This document shows positions 45,800 through 53,503 of a DNA stretch of 64,000 bases, piece by piece. Both the position numbers and the translations under genes were made by a program. Each line of letters begins with the position of its first letter. Within the stretch, counting starts at the first letter, position 1. The stretch comes from JBCCIM01 sp965263205 (lineage in GTDB: Bacteria > Bacteroidota > Rhodothermia > Rhodothermales > JAHQVL01): the NCBI GenBank assembly GCA_965263205.1, contig CBDHHF010000010.1, positions 1-64,000 of the forward strand, in the 5' to 3' direction. The notes beneath the pieces are model-generated. The model was given only the letters and a program-made list of their open reading frames with translations, did no database searches and was not told where the DNA came from.

Positions 45800-46936
45800 T
45801 CAGGTATGCTGAATTTCAGCCTCTGTGTTTTTGTGGGTTACAGGTTTGGGAAGTCTGAACCAGAATCGCGCACCACCCTGTGCACCGGGTGCATACCCAA
45901 TGGTGCCGCCCCAGCCTTCGATAGTAATTTTGCAGAAATACAGGCCAAGACCTACCTGCCCTGTTTTATCTTTACCCTGTGAGAATCTGTCGAATAGCCC
46001 TTCGATTAATTCTTGGGGGACTCCTTTGCCCTGGTCCTGGACATCAGTCTGAATAAATTCACCGTCTTCGTACACGTGAACGGAAACGGTTTGACCGCTT
46101 TCTGAATGTCGAATGGCGTTTGCAAGCAAATTGTAGAGCACGCGCTCCAGGCGTTCAGCTTCTCCAACGACCTTGAATGGTGCAGCGGCGGTGGATTCGG
46201 TCAGTTCGACCGCAACACCTTTTAGGCTGGCTGTAGCTTGGAGAGAGTTGACAACTTCGCCGGCGCACGAATGCAAATCAGGAGCGATGTCGGTACCAAT
46301 AAGGGTTGGGACAAGCGGCCGTACTTCGTTGGCAAAAGTTGTCAGAATACTGCTGATCAGATTCTGCATTTTACCCGCCTGGCGCAGCCCAATGTGTAGC
46401 AATTCGTCGCCATCTGATTCTACCATGTCTTCCGACTGGAGTAGCGTCAGACTGCCCTTGATGCTTGCAAGCGGGTTGGAAAGATCGTGTACAATGCAAT
46501 GCAGCAAGACTTCGCGTTTGTTGATTTCATCGATCAACTGCTCGTATTCGAGGCGTTGTTCGCGGGCTTGCTGGAAAATTGGCCATACCTGTTGTTGATG
46601 CGGCACACGGATAAGCAACAGCGGGTGCTCTTCGATAAAGAGGACTGTTGCTTCGAGTAATTGCTCTTTGTTGTCGGGTGTGTTTTCGGTCCACACGCCG
46701 GATGCACGCCTGTCGTTGGACGAGGAAAGCCAAAAGTCGGCGTTGCGTTCGAGGAAGTCTTCGAGGAAGTAAAACGTATCGCCGGGTGTGAGGCCCTCGG
46801 TTTGAGTATTAAGCGCCGGCCAGAGTGCCGACAACCAGGGAGGCGTTTCGCTTAGCATGCTGAACGTGCCATCCTCGGCCCGTTCCAGTACAGCAATATC
46901 AAGATCGGAAAATAACCTGGCAAGGATGGCTGACAT
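45800..46936 (-). CDS. Sensor histidine kinase of the GTPase locus
   Basis: 378 aa from the ATG at 46936 (a TTG at 46984 would add 16 residues). No membrane helix is seen. A soluble N-terminal domain (1-115; GDTFYFLEDFLERNADFWLS) of unknown type is followed by a helix and a dimerisation domain whose His150 lies in LLHCIVHDLSNPLASIKG. ATPase boxes follow: NLLANAIRHS (N), DVQDQGKGVP (G1) and GQVGLGLYFCK (G2). It is probably a cytoplasmic kinase phosphorylating the NtrC-like protein encoded downstream. The gene lies 120 bp after the small GTPase gene, so the GTPase may control its N-terminal domain (inference). Confidence 0.88.
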   Translation of the reverse strand: MSAILARLFSDLDIAVLERAEDGTFSMLSETPPWLSALWPALNTQTEGLTPGDTFYFLEDFLERNADFWLSSSNDRRASGVWTENTPDNKEQLLEATVLFIEEHPLLLIRVPHQQQVWPIFQQAREQRLEYEQLIDEINKREVLLHCIVHDLSNPLASIKGSLTLLQSEDMVESDGDELLHIGLRQAGKMQNLISSILTTFANEVRPLVPTLIGTDIAPDLHSCAGEVVNSLQATASLKGVAVELTESTAAAPFKVVGEAERLERVLYNLLANAIRHSESGQTVSVHVYEDGEFIQTDVQDQGKGVPQELIEGLFDRFSQGKDKTGQVGLGLYFCKITIEGWGGTIGYAPGAQGGARFWFRLPKPVTHKNTEAEIQHT

Positions 46937-47056
46937 GGCATTTACTGCAGGTTTCGATTCAATGGTTTCTGCTCTGCACGACAACGCGGGATTCGTCGCT
47001 AGATCCTTGCGATCGAAATACCTGAAAAGCGCGTTCGCAAGCTAAAACCAAAAAAG

Positions 47057-47551
47057 CTATGCGTTCATTATCATCTGTGTGAGGGTTTCGAAGACCTCTT
47101 CAACTCCCGTGCCCGTTTTGGCACTCGTGTACATGATGGTCCAGCCGCTTTCCTCCAATTGCCGGATTTCCCGCTCCTGGTTCTCCCATGGTTTATTCAA
47201 ATCCATCTTGTTGAATACCACAATGAAGGGCAAGGGGCCCAGCTCTTGTTCTACTTTTTGCTGGAGCAGATGAGCGGCTTCAAAAGAAGAGCGGCGCGTG
47301 CTATCAATGACCAACAGATAACCAGCTGCTCCGCGAACATAGTTCATGGACAACGCCTGGAATCGGTCTTCTCCATTCAGGTCCCATAGCATCAAATTGA
47401 CACTTTTGCCGTCAAAATCGACAATTTTCTTATCGACTTTTGCGCCCATGGTTGTCAGGTATTTGTCGGAGAATATCCCCTGCACGTAACGGCGCACCAG
47501 GCTTGTTTTGCCCACAGCAAACGTGCCCAGCATACAAATTTTCTTCTTCAT
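47057..47551 (-). CDS. Ras-superfamily small GTPase (Rab/Rup-like)
   Basis: 164 aa, a minimal Ras fold of the kind found in some bacteria. Motifs: P-loop GTFAVGKTS (9-17), switch I Thr in YLTTMGAK, G3 WDLNGED at 56-62, NKMD (114-117) and SAKTG (143-147). Ras numbering is preserved, and the residue equivalent to Gln61 is Glu, so intrinsic hydrolysis may differ. No lipid-anchor Cys at the C-terminus. It is the first of three minus-strand genes (GTPase, kinase, sigma-54 regulator) and is divergent from the coiled-coil and longin-OmpA genes. Confidence 0.9.
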   Translation of the reverse strand: MKKKICMLGTFAVGKTSLVRRYVQGIFSDKYLTTMGAKVDKKIVDFDGKSVNLMLWDLNGEDRFQALSMNYVRGAAGYLLVIDSTRRSSFEAAHLLQQKVEQELGPLPFIVVFNKMDLNKPWENQEREIRQLEESGWTIMYTSAKTGTGVEEVFETLTQMIMNA

Positions 47552-48047
47552 GGTTTAATACAAGAGGGGACCTGAAGCTTGACCAGGAAATGCTCTCATG
47601 TCTGTGATTTTCCTGATTGCGTACATTTTTTGATTATCCAACAGGGAGGTGGGCCGTGTCGCAAAATGCTGTAGCAAAATAAAACAAATTGTCGGAATAA
47701 AAAACTTTTCGCAACAGGGGTTAGAAATTCATAATAAACGTGACGAAGTCACATAATACACCTTGGTTACAGGGCGATACATAAAGCATAACCCACTTTC
47801 GCATGCCATTGAATGGCTTGTGGATGCTGCATGTCGCTGCTGTGGTTTAGTCGGTAAGCATATGCTAAGGGGAATGGAACCTTTGTTAGGCGCAAAGGTG
47901 CCTTATGCCGGCGCTGAAATTGGGTTATTCTGTATTTTCAACTGAAAAACGCTTTATTTTCAGCTAATCCTACGTTTAATTTTCGTTGTAACGCCAAAAG
48001 ATCTATATATTTGATCGGTTACAATCCTTTTTTATACATATCTGTTT
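47552..48047. other. Divergent intergenic region between GTPase and coiled-coil genes
   Basis: 496 bp holding both promoters. The plus-strand promoter is at 47986-48013. An open frame at 47763-47945 (60 codons) has no convincing start or composition and I do not call it a gene. Confidence 0.45.
47986..48013 (+). promoter_or_regulatory. Bacteroidota-type promoter for the coiled-coil/OmpA operon
   Basis: TTG at 47986-47988, a 17-bp spacer, then TATATTTG at 48006-48013, a full match to the TAnnTTTG -7 box. This places the start of transcription near 48020 and the ATG at 48048. Confidence 0.55.
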
Positions 48048-48639
48048 ATGGCTACGAACAATGGTACGCCGACCGACGGTTCTGAGCCGTCAGCAATAAT
48101 TCAGGAAACTCCCGCAGCATCGGCAAATACGCACATGGGTGAACTCGAAAAGGTCCGGAGTATACTTTTTGGTGAACAAATCAAAGTATACGAAGAGCGC
48201 GTGCAGGCGCTCGAAGGAAAGATGGCTCAAAATCTCGATGCGCTGCGCAGCGATCTAAGTGAGCAAATGAAAGCCATGGATGATCGCATCAAGGCACAAT
48301 TCGATGAAATGCTCGAATTATTGGGGAAAGAGACAAACAGCAGAGAAAATCAACGCGATTCGCTCAAAAAAGAATTAGGCAAAATGGGCGATACCCTCGA
48401 CGCATTCAAAGCCGTGCAGGAAACGCGCCTCGATAGTGTTGATGCGGCATTCAAAAGTGCCATGAAAGAAGAGCGGGCTGTGATCGAGCAGAATTTGCAA
48501 GAAAACATGCAAGATCTATCGGAAGAATTGCGTGCTGCTTTTGAAAAAGCTCGAAGAAAATGCACTGTATCGCGGCAGGGTTGCTGAGCTCCTAAATAAC
48601 CTCGCCAGCGAAATTGCGCCCACCGGTACCGCTGAATAA
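48048..48639 (+). CDS. Coiled-coil protein of the GTPase/OmpA locus
   Basis: About 196 aa. A polar N-terminus precedes the motif VRSILFGEQIKVYEERVQALEG (36-58), which resembles LRRLLIGSEGKQIEGLQQRL in the following protein. Then a long heptad-rich helix (60-175), e.g. QMKAMDDRIKAQFDEMLELL. No membrane segment. As written the frame ends at 48587 (TVSRQGC). Removing one A from the AAAAA run at 48544-48548 restores FEKLEENALYRGRVAELLNN and a stop at 48639. It precedes the longin-OmpA gene by 61 bp on the same strand, so the two are likely co-transcribed. Confidence 0.8.
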
Positions 48640-48700
48640 GGCACTGATTTGGCCGTAATCATAGCTCCTTAGCGTTCGGTACGCTATAATAGGGGGTAAT

Positions 48701-50521
48701 ATGACCGAAGATTCTTCAAATAATCCCACCCAGGCAGATGATGCATCTGCCTCCACCCAGGATGACGCACGTGCCAATGGGCAACCAAATGGGCAGCATG
48801 CGTCAGATGCGGGGCAGGCGCGCGATCGCGACATGGATGAGCTGCGCCGGCTGCTGATTGGGAGTGAAGGCAAACAAATCGAAGGGCTGCAGCAACGGCT
48901 GAGTTCGGTAGCACATTTTGAAGAAGAGGGGCAGGTTGATGCGATGGGCCGCGTGCTTCCTGGCGCCATAGCGTACCATAATCGTGATAATACTGAACTT
49001 GCAACTGCACTCGGGCCAACGATTGAAGAAACGCTTCGCATATCAATACGCCGCGATCCCAAACCGTTTGCTGATGCAATTTTCCCTGTAATTGGGCCGG
49101 CTATTCGCCGAAGCATTGCTGAAGCACTTCGCTCCGTTATCGAGTCAATGAACCGGACGATGGAGCACAGCCTGTCGTTTCAGAGCTTCAAGTGGCGGAT
49201 GGAAGCTGCGCGTTCGGGCCGGACGTTCTCCGAGGTCATGCTTGCGCATACGCTCAACTACCGCGTGGAGCAGCTCTTCTTGATCGATAAACAGAGCGGG
49301 ATCCTTATCCAACACCTCTTCGCTGAAACGGTTGATGTTGCTGATAGCGACCTGGTGTCGAGTATGTTGAGTGCCATTCAGGACTTTGTACGCGATTCGC
49401 TGGGGGCTGAGCGTGAAGATGTATTGGAGACAATCAAAATTGGCGATCTCACCGTGCTGATTGAGCCCGGGCCGGATGCCATTCTGGCTGCCGTCGTTCG
49501 AGGAATACCTACAGCAGATCTGAGCCTGACGCTGAAAGAAATTATTGAAGCCATCCATCTGCAATATGGACATCTGCTGGATGACTTTGAAGGCGATACG
49601 GAGCAGCTGACGCCCGTACTGCCGTTGATGCGCGCCGGCTTGCTGGAGAATTACAAGCGTAAAGAGCGTAGTCCGTACCGGCTATGGTTTATTGCCGGCG
49701 TGTTGTTTCTCCTGCTTTCTGCGTGGCTGCTATGGGGCTTTCGCAATTATATGTTGTGGAACGAGTACCTCGAAACCCTGCGCAATGAGCCCGGGCTCGT
49801 GGTGACGCAAACTTCGTGGGAGAAGGGGCGGTTCATCGTTGAAGGATTGAAAGACCCGATGGCCGTCCATCCGGATTCTCTGTTGCCTGGTGCGTTTCCA
49901 GATGACAGGGTTGTGGGCATGTGGGAGTCGTACCTGGCGCTGGATTCTCTGATTATCATTAAGCGAGCAGCAACACAACTGCGTGCGCCGGCCTCCGTGG
50001 CCTTTATGTTGGATCGTGATACACTGTATGCCGCCGGTACCGCAAGCAACGAATGGATTGTAAATGCGCGCGAGAAATCCCCCTTTATTCTAGGGTTTAC
50101 CGATATGATGACAGTCGCGTTGTTTCAGATCTCAGTACTGCATTTCAGGAAGCGATGGAGGCGGTTGAGGTAGCGAGGGTACAATTTGCACAGGGTTCAG
50201 CAGTTCTGAATACTACACAATTACAGAGCTGGATAGTGTTTTTGCTGCCCTGACACAGTTGAATGACATAGGGGTCTCACTCAATAAGCCCTTTACTGTA
50301 GCACTTCACGGATATACAAGCGCTGAGGGTGATCCTGTCACGAACGCAGCCCTGAGCGCATCGCGGGCACAGATTGTAAGAGATGCACTGGTTGCGCGTG
50401 ATTGCCGGCCTTGTTGTTTAGCGTCATTGGAGAAGGTGACCAGTTGATTCCTGGCACAGAGACCTCTGAGGCGCAGCGTGCCTTAAATCGTAGCGTTACG
50501 TTTGATGTAGTTTTGCAATAG
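48701..50521 (+). pseudogene. Longin-like/TM/OmpA envelope-spanning protein, three apparent one-base deletions
   Basis: ~606 aa once repaired. Residues 1-45 are a polar tail. 46-65 share the LRRLLIG motif with the previous protein. 75-185 are helical (RRDPKPFADAIFPVIGPAIR). 188-300 look like a longin/roadblock-type domain (QLFLIDKQSGILIQHLF, DSDLVSSMLSAIQDFVRDSL, GDLTVLIEPGPDAILAAVVR). One membrane helix at 329-348. The periplasmic part has a BON-like stretch (360-450) and an OmpA C-terminal domain (HGYTSAEGDPVTNAALSASR; NRSVTFDVVLQ), in which the GHTD Asp is replaced by Ser. As written the frame ends at 50173. One base is missing at CCCCC (50079-50083), at about 50229 and at about 50410. The roadblock/longin assignment is by eye. 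Confidence 0.72.
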
Positions 50522-50694
50522 GAGCAGCCTGTACGTGCTTTAAAATACCTCCAGATGTGACCAGATTTAGGAAGTAAGTTGTCTTTTTTTATACAGTCCG
50601 AAGCCGGCAAAATTTAGAAGTTGCAAAATTATACACACAAATTGTTGCCTATATCTGACAGGTAAACCACAATCTGATTTTATCCTTTTTCCTG

Positions 50695-50732
50695 AAAAAC
50701 GGCCTTTTTAGCACTAAAAAGGCCGTTTTTTT
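50695..50732 (+). terminator. Terminator of the coiled-coil/OmpA operon
   Basis: AAAAACGGCCTTTTTA pairs perfectly with TAAAAAGGCCGTTTTT, then TT. It lies 174 bp past the OmpA stop. The flanking 50522-50694 and 50733-50950 contain no gene that I can support. Confidence 0.85.
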
Positions 50733-50950
50733 GTGCGCCTTGTCGAGCAATTTGAAAAACTGGCACACCTTGAAATCACAAATGGCACAGAGTTCGATTC
50801 TACAGTGAGCAGATGCTGATGAAAAAAACTGGATTCAGCTGCTCTTTGATCGAATTGAAATTAAAGGAATTGAGATAAGGAAATCTCATACAACAAAAGG
50901 CCGTGGCTTCTAGGGTCGGACACGCGCCCGGCGTTGTACTCCATATTCAT

Positions 50951-51575
50951 AATCCGAGGATGGTGCGCGCGTTTACGTGGGTCGGACGCAAACGCCTCCC
51001 CTCGGACCTCTTTCCATCCGAGGTCGGGTGAACGCGTTTGAGTGGGTCGGGCGCAATCATCTTTCCCCTCGGACCTTTTCCATCCGAGGTTGATGTGCGC
51101 GTTTACGTGGGTCGGGCGCAATCATCTTTCCCCTCGGACCTTTTCCATCCGAGGTTGATGTGCGCGTTTACGTGGGTCGGGGCGCAATCATCTTTCCCCT
51201 CGGACCTTTTCCATCCGAGGTTGATGTGCGCGTTTACGTGGGTCGGGCGCAATCATCTTTCCCCTTGGACCTTTTCCATCCGAGGTTGATGTGCGCGTTT
51301 ACGTGGGTCGGGCGCAATCATCTTTCCCCTCGGACCTTTTCCATCCGAGGTCGGTGTGCGCGTTTACGTGGGTCGGGCGCAATCATCTTCCCCTCGGGCC
51401 TTTTACATCCGAGGATGATGTGTGCGTTTACGTGGGTCGGGCGCAGGCATTTATCCCTCGGACCTCTTTCCATCCGAGGCTGGATGAAAGCGTTTGAGTG
51501 GGTCGGGCGCGGACATCTTCCCCTCGGGCCTATTGCCGGATTGGGGGCGCGTGTTTAAGTGGGTCGGGCACGCGC
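50951..51575. repeat. 65-bp tandem repeat array (about ten units) with a hairpin in each unit
   Basis: The core GTGGGTCGG recurs about every 65 bp ten times (around 50979, 51042, 51107, 51172, 51238, 51303, 51368, 51433, 51498, 51560). Middle units are almost identical. The end units diverge (CGGGCC, GGATTG). Each unit carries CCTCGGA and TCCGAGG as a 7-bp inverted repeat around ~9 nt. Because 65 is not a multiple of 3, open frames through it are not coding. No cas genes and no unique spacers. Confidence 0.9.
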
Positions 51576-51606
51576 ACCCATTCGGCGACATATCAAGTCT
51601 GCTATC

Positions 51607-51641
51607 ATAAAGAAAGCCGTACAGGGTTTGCTGTACGGCTT
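51607..51641 (-). terminator. Terminator after the lipoprotein gene
   Basis: AAGCCGTACAG (51614-51624) pairs with CTGTACGGCTT (51631-51641), and TCTTTAT follows on the minus strand. It begins 48 bp past the repaired stop at 51689, which supports ending the gene there rather than at 51451. Confidence 0.75.
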
Positions 51642-51688
51642 CTTCTGGTTTATAAGATGCGTTTCTGGGCAACGAAGGGTGGTCGGCC

Positions 51689-52491
51689 TTAATCAGCCAA
51701 TAACATCGTAGTTTTGTATTTGAATTGGTAGCGCCACCCATACTGGCGCCTAGCAGGGCATTGCCGTAGTAACCTGTACTACCTACCCCCACGAGTCCAC
51801 CACTTCTGCTCGCTGCGCCACGGTCTGCTGCTTCAATTTGTTCTACAATTTCTTCTTCGTCCAGTTTGGGAGCCTCGATGATGATACCCAGTTGGTTACC
51901 GGTATACGGGCTAACGGCGTAGGCCTGGTCGCCTGTAAGGGGAATTTTTAATTCGTAGACAAACGAGCCATTTTCCAGGTTTGCAAACATTTCGAGGCCG
52001 GCCAGTTCCTGGCGGGTGTACTTCGCGCCGGGCTCTTTGGCCGAGTCGTACAATTCAAAATGACTCAGTGATTCCTTGAAATAGCTCTCGATCAGTTCAG
52101 GATTTTGTTCGAGTGCGCGCTGGTTGATGTTCACGTCAGAGTCAAAAAGTCCAATTGGAAACTTGACGCCCACGCTTTTGCCTTTGCCACCTTCGCGATC
52201 AAACCAGATCATGAGGCCCTGCATGACAATTTGTTGCTGGACTTTGGGTGAGCCGGTGATAAAAGAAATGTAGAGGTGATCGTCGTCGTTGAGGAGGCCT
52301 ACCGAGAAGTCTTCTTTAGGCACTACTGTTAATGCCCCCATCCATTCTGTTTCAACGCCATCAATGGCAATCTCCCGATCCAGCTTATTGCTGGTAAGTT
52401 GGGCTGCGCCAGAACAACCGGCAAGGTACACGCACACCAGTGCAAGTAGCACCTTTACCGCAGATGAGCATCGCTCGATACATAAGGACAT
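51689..52491 (-). CDS. Lipoprotein of unknown function, apparent one-base deletion near its end
   Basis: ~266 aa. Signal and lipobox LALVCVYLAGC. The mature region begins TSNKLDREIAIDGVETEWMG and has beta-strand-rich sequence (DDDHLYISFITGSPKVQQQ) reminiscent of CBM9/DOMON-type sandwiches, but I cannot assign it. As written the frame runs into the tandem-repeat array to 51451. Adding one base at the CC/GG of 51727-51728 gives a reasonable ending TQFKYKTTMLLAD with a stop at 51689, directly before a terminator. The array-encoded tail is therefore probably spurious. Confidence 0.72.
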
Positions 52492-52578
52492 ACAATATAC
52501 TCCGTTTTATTGATGGTCTAGAACAGGTGGGTCGTATAAATATACACGGAAATTGGGGGGAATACGTACCTGGAAAGG

Positions 52579-53394
52579 TTAAGAGGTGCCCAATTCGCCA
52601 TCAACAGGGCGTGAAACATTGCCGGCGCCGAGTACACTCTGGTCAAAATCGATCAATGAACCGGTCATCATGCCGGACTCGCTGGATGCCATCCAGGCAA
52701 TGGCGCGCGCGGCTTCTTCGGGTTTAATTAGCCGGCCAAAGGGTAGTGAGGCCTCTGCTTTGCTTAGCCAGTTCGGGTCGTCGGTGTGGTTGTTTAGTTG
52801 GATATTGTGCTCCCATGGTGTATCGGTCCAGCCCAGCATTAACCCATTGATGCGAATGCGATAGCGCATGGTTGCGTAAGCCGTATTCTTGGTGAGCACC
52901 GCGAGTCCGCCTTTGGAGGCTGAGTAGGTGCCAATAAATGGCTGCCCGCCGTGTGCTGCTACACTGAGTACGTTGACAATAGCCCCTTCGGTGTTGTGCC
53001 GGCGCATGTTGGCGATACAGCCCTGCATGAGTAGAAAGGGTGCTCGCATGTTGATGGCCATCATTTTGTCCCACAGCTCAACTGTAGAGTCGAAGATCGA
53101 GCCTCGGGCTGTAAGCGCTGCTGCGTTTACCAATACATGAATTTTTTCGAACGCCGCCTCAGCTTGTGTGATAACAAGCCGGCAGTCTTCAACATTCTCC
53201 AGGTCTGCTTTGACGAAGATTGCATTACATCCAGCTGCCTGTAGATCCTGGGCGACCTTGGTCCCACGTCCTTCGTGCCGGCCGGTGATGAGAATGCCAT
53301 TAGCACCACGTTCCGCAAACAATCGGGCTGTGGCCTCACCAACGCCGCTGGTACTTCCGGTAACGATAATGTTTTGGTTTGTGAAAGATTGCAT
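52579..53394 (-). CDS. Short-chain dehydrogenase/reductase
   Basis: 271 aa. Cofactor loop TGSTSGVGEA, GR at strand 2 (ITGRHEGRGTK, so NADP(H) likely), NAAA in place of NNAG, catalytic Ser in VLSVAAH and YSASKGG (YxxxK). TDTPWEH in the substrate loop. Substrate unknown. It starts 108 bp past the stop of the PQQ-dehydrogenase on the same strand, with an inverted repeat between them. Confidence 0.88.
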   Translation of the reverse strand: MQSFTNQNIIVTGSTSGVGEATARLFAERGANGILITGRHEGRGTKVAQDLQAAGCNAIFVKADLENVEDCRLVITQAEAAFEKIHVLVNAAALTARGSIFDSTVELWDKMMAINMRAPFLLMQGCIANMRRHNTEGAIVNVLSVAAHGGQPFIGTYSASKGGLAVLTKNTAYATMRYRIRINGLMLGWTDTPWEHNIQLNNHTDDPNWLSKAEASLPFGRLIKPEEAARAIAWMASSESGMMTGSLIDFDQSVLGAGNVSRPVDGELGTS

Positions 53395-53415
53395 GAGGTA
53401 TTACGTTTTTTATGT

Positions 53416-53503
53416 GATTTCGTGCTTCCGGATTTTCGTGATCTCGTTTGATCATGAGCAAACGAGATCACGAAAGTACGAAGTACAGAAGCACGAAAAA
53501 ATC
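53416..53503. repeat. Long imperfect inverted repeat of CGTG/CGAAA units
   Basis: GATTTCGTGCTTCCGGATTT... (53416-53449) pairs with AAACGAGATCACGAAAGTAC... (53460-53503) around GATCATGAGC. The inner 19 bp are the best paired (TTTCGTGATCTCGTTT). It probably ends the PQQ-dehydrogenase transcript and resembles shorter pieces at 16945-16977. Confidence 0.65.

Noticed and set aside
47763..47945. 60-codon frame in the GTPase/coiled-coil intergenic region
   Set aside because: No ribosome-binding site, unlikely composition, and the region is better explained as a divergent promoter.
50791..50804. T-loop-like GAGTTCGATTCTAC suggesting a tRNA
   Set aside because: No acceptor stem or anticodon arm can be built around it.
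51038..51558. Plus-strand open frames in the repeat array (e.g. 51160-51558)
   Set aside because: They are translations of a 65-bp non-triplet repeat, differ in frame from unit to unit, and lack a start signal.
50951..51575. CRISPR array
   Set aside because: Units are contiguous, with no variable spacers, and no cas genes are near.
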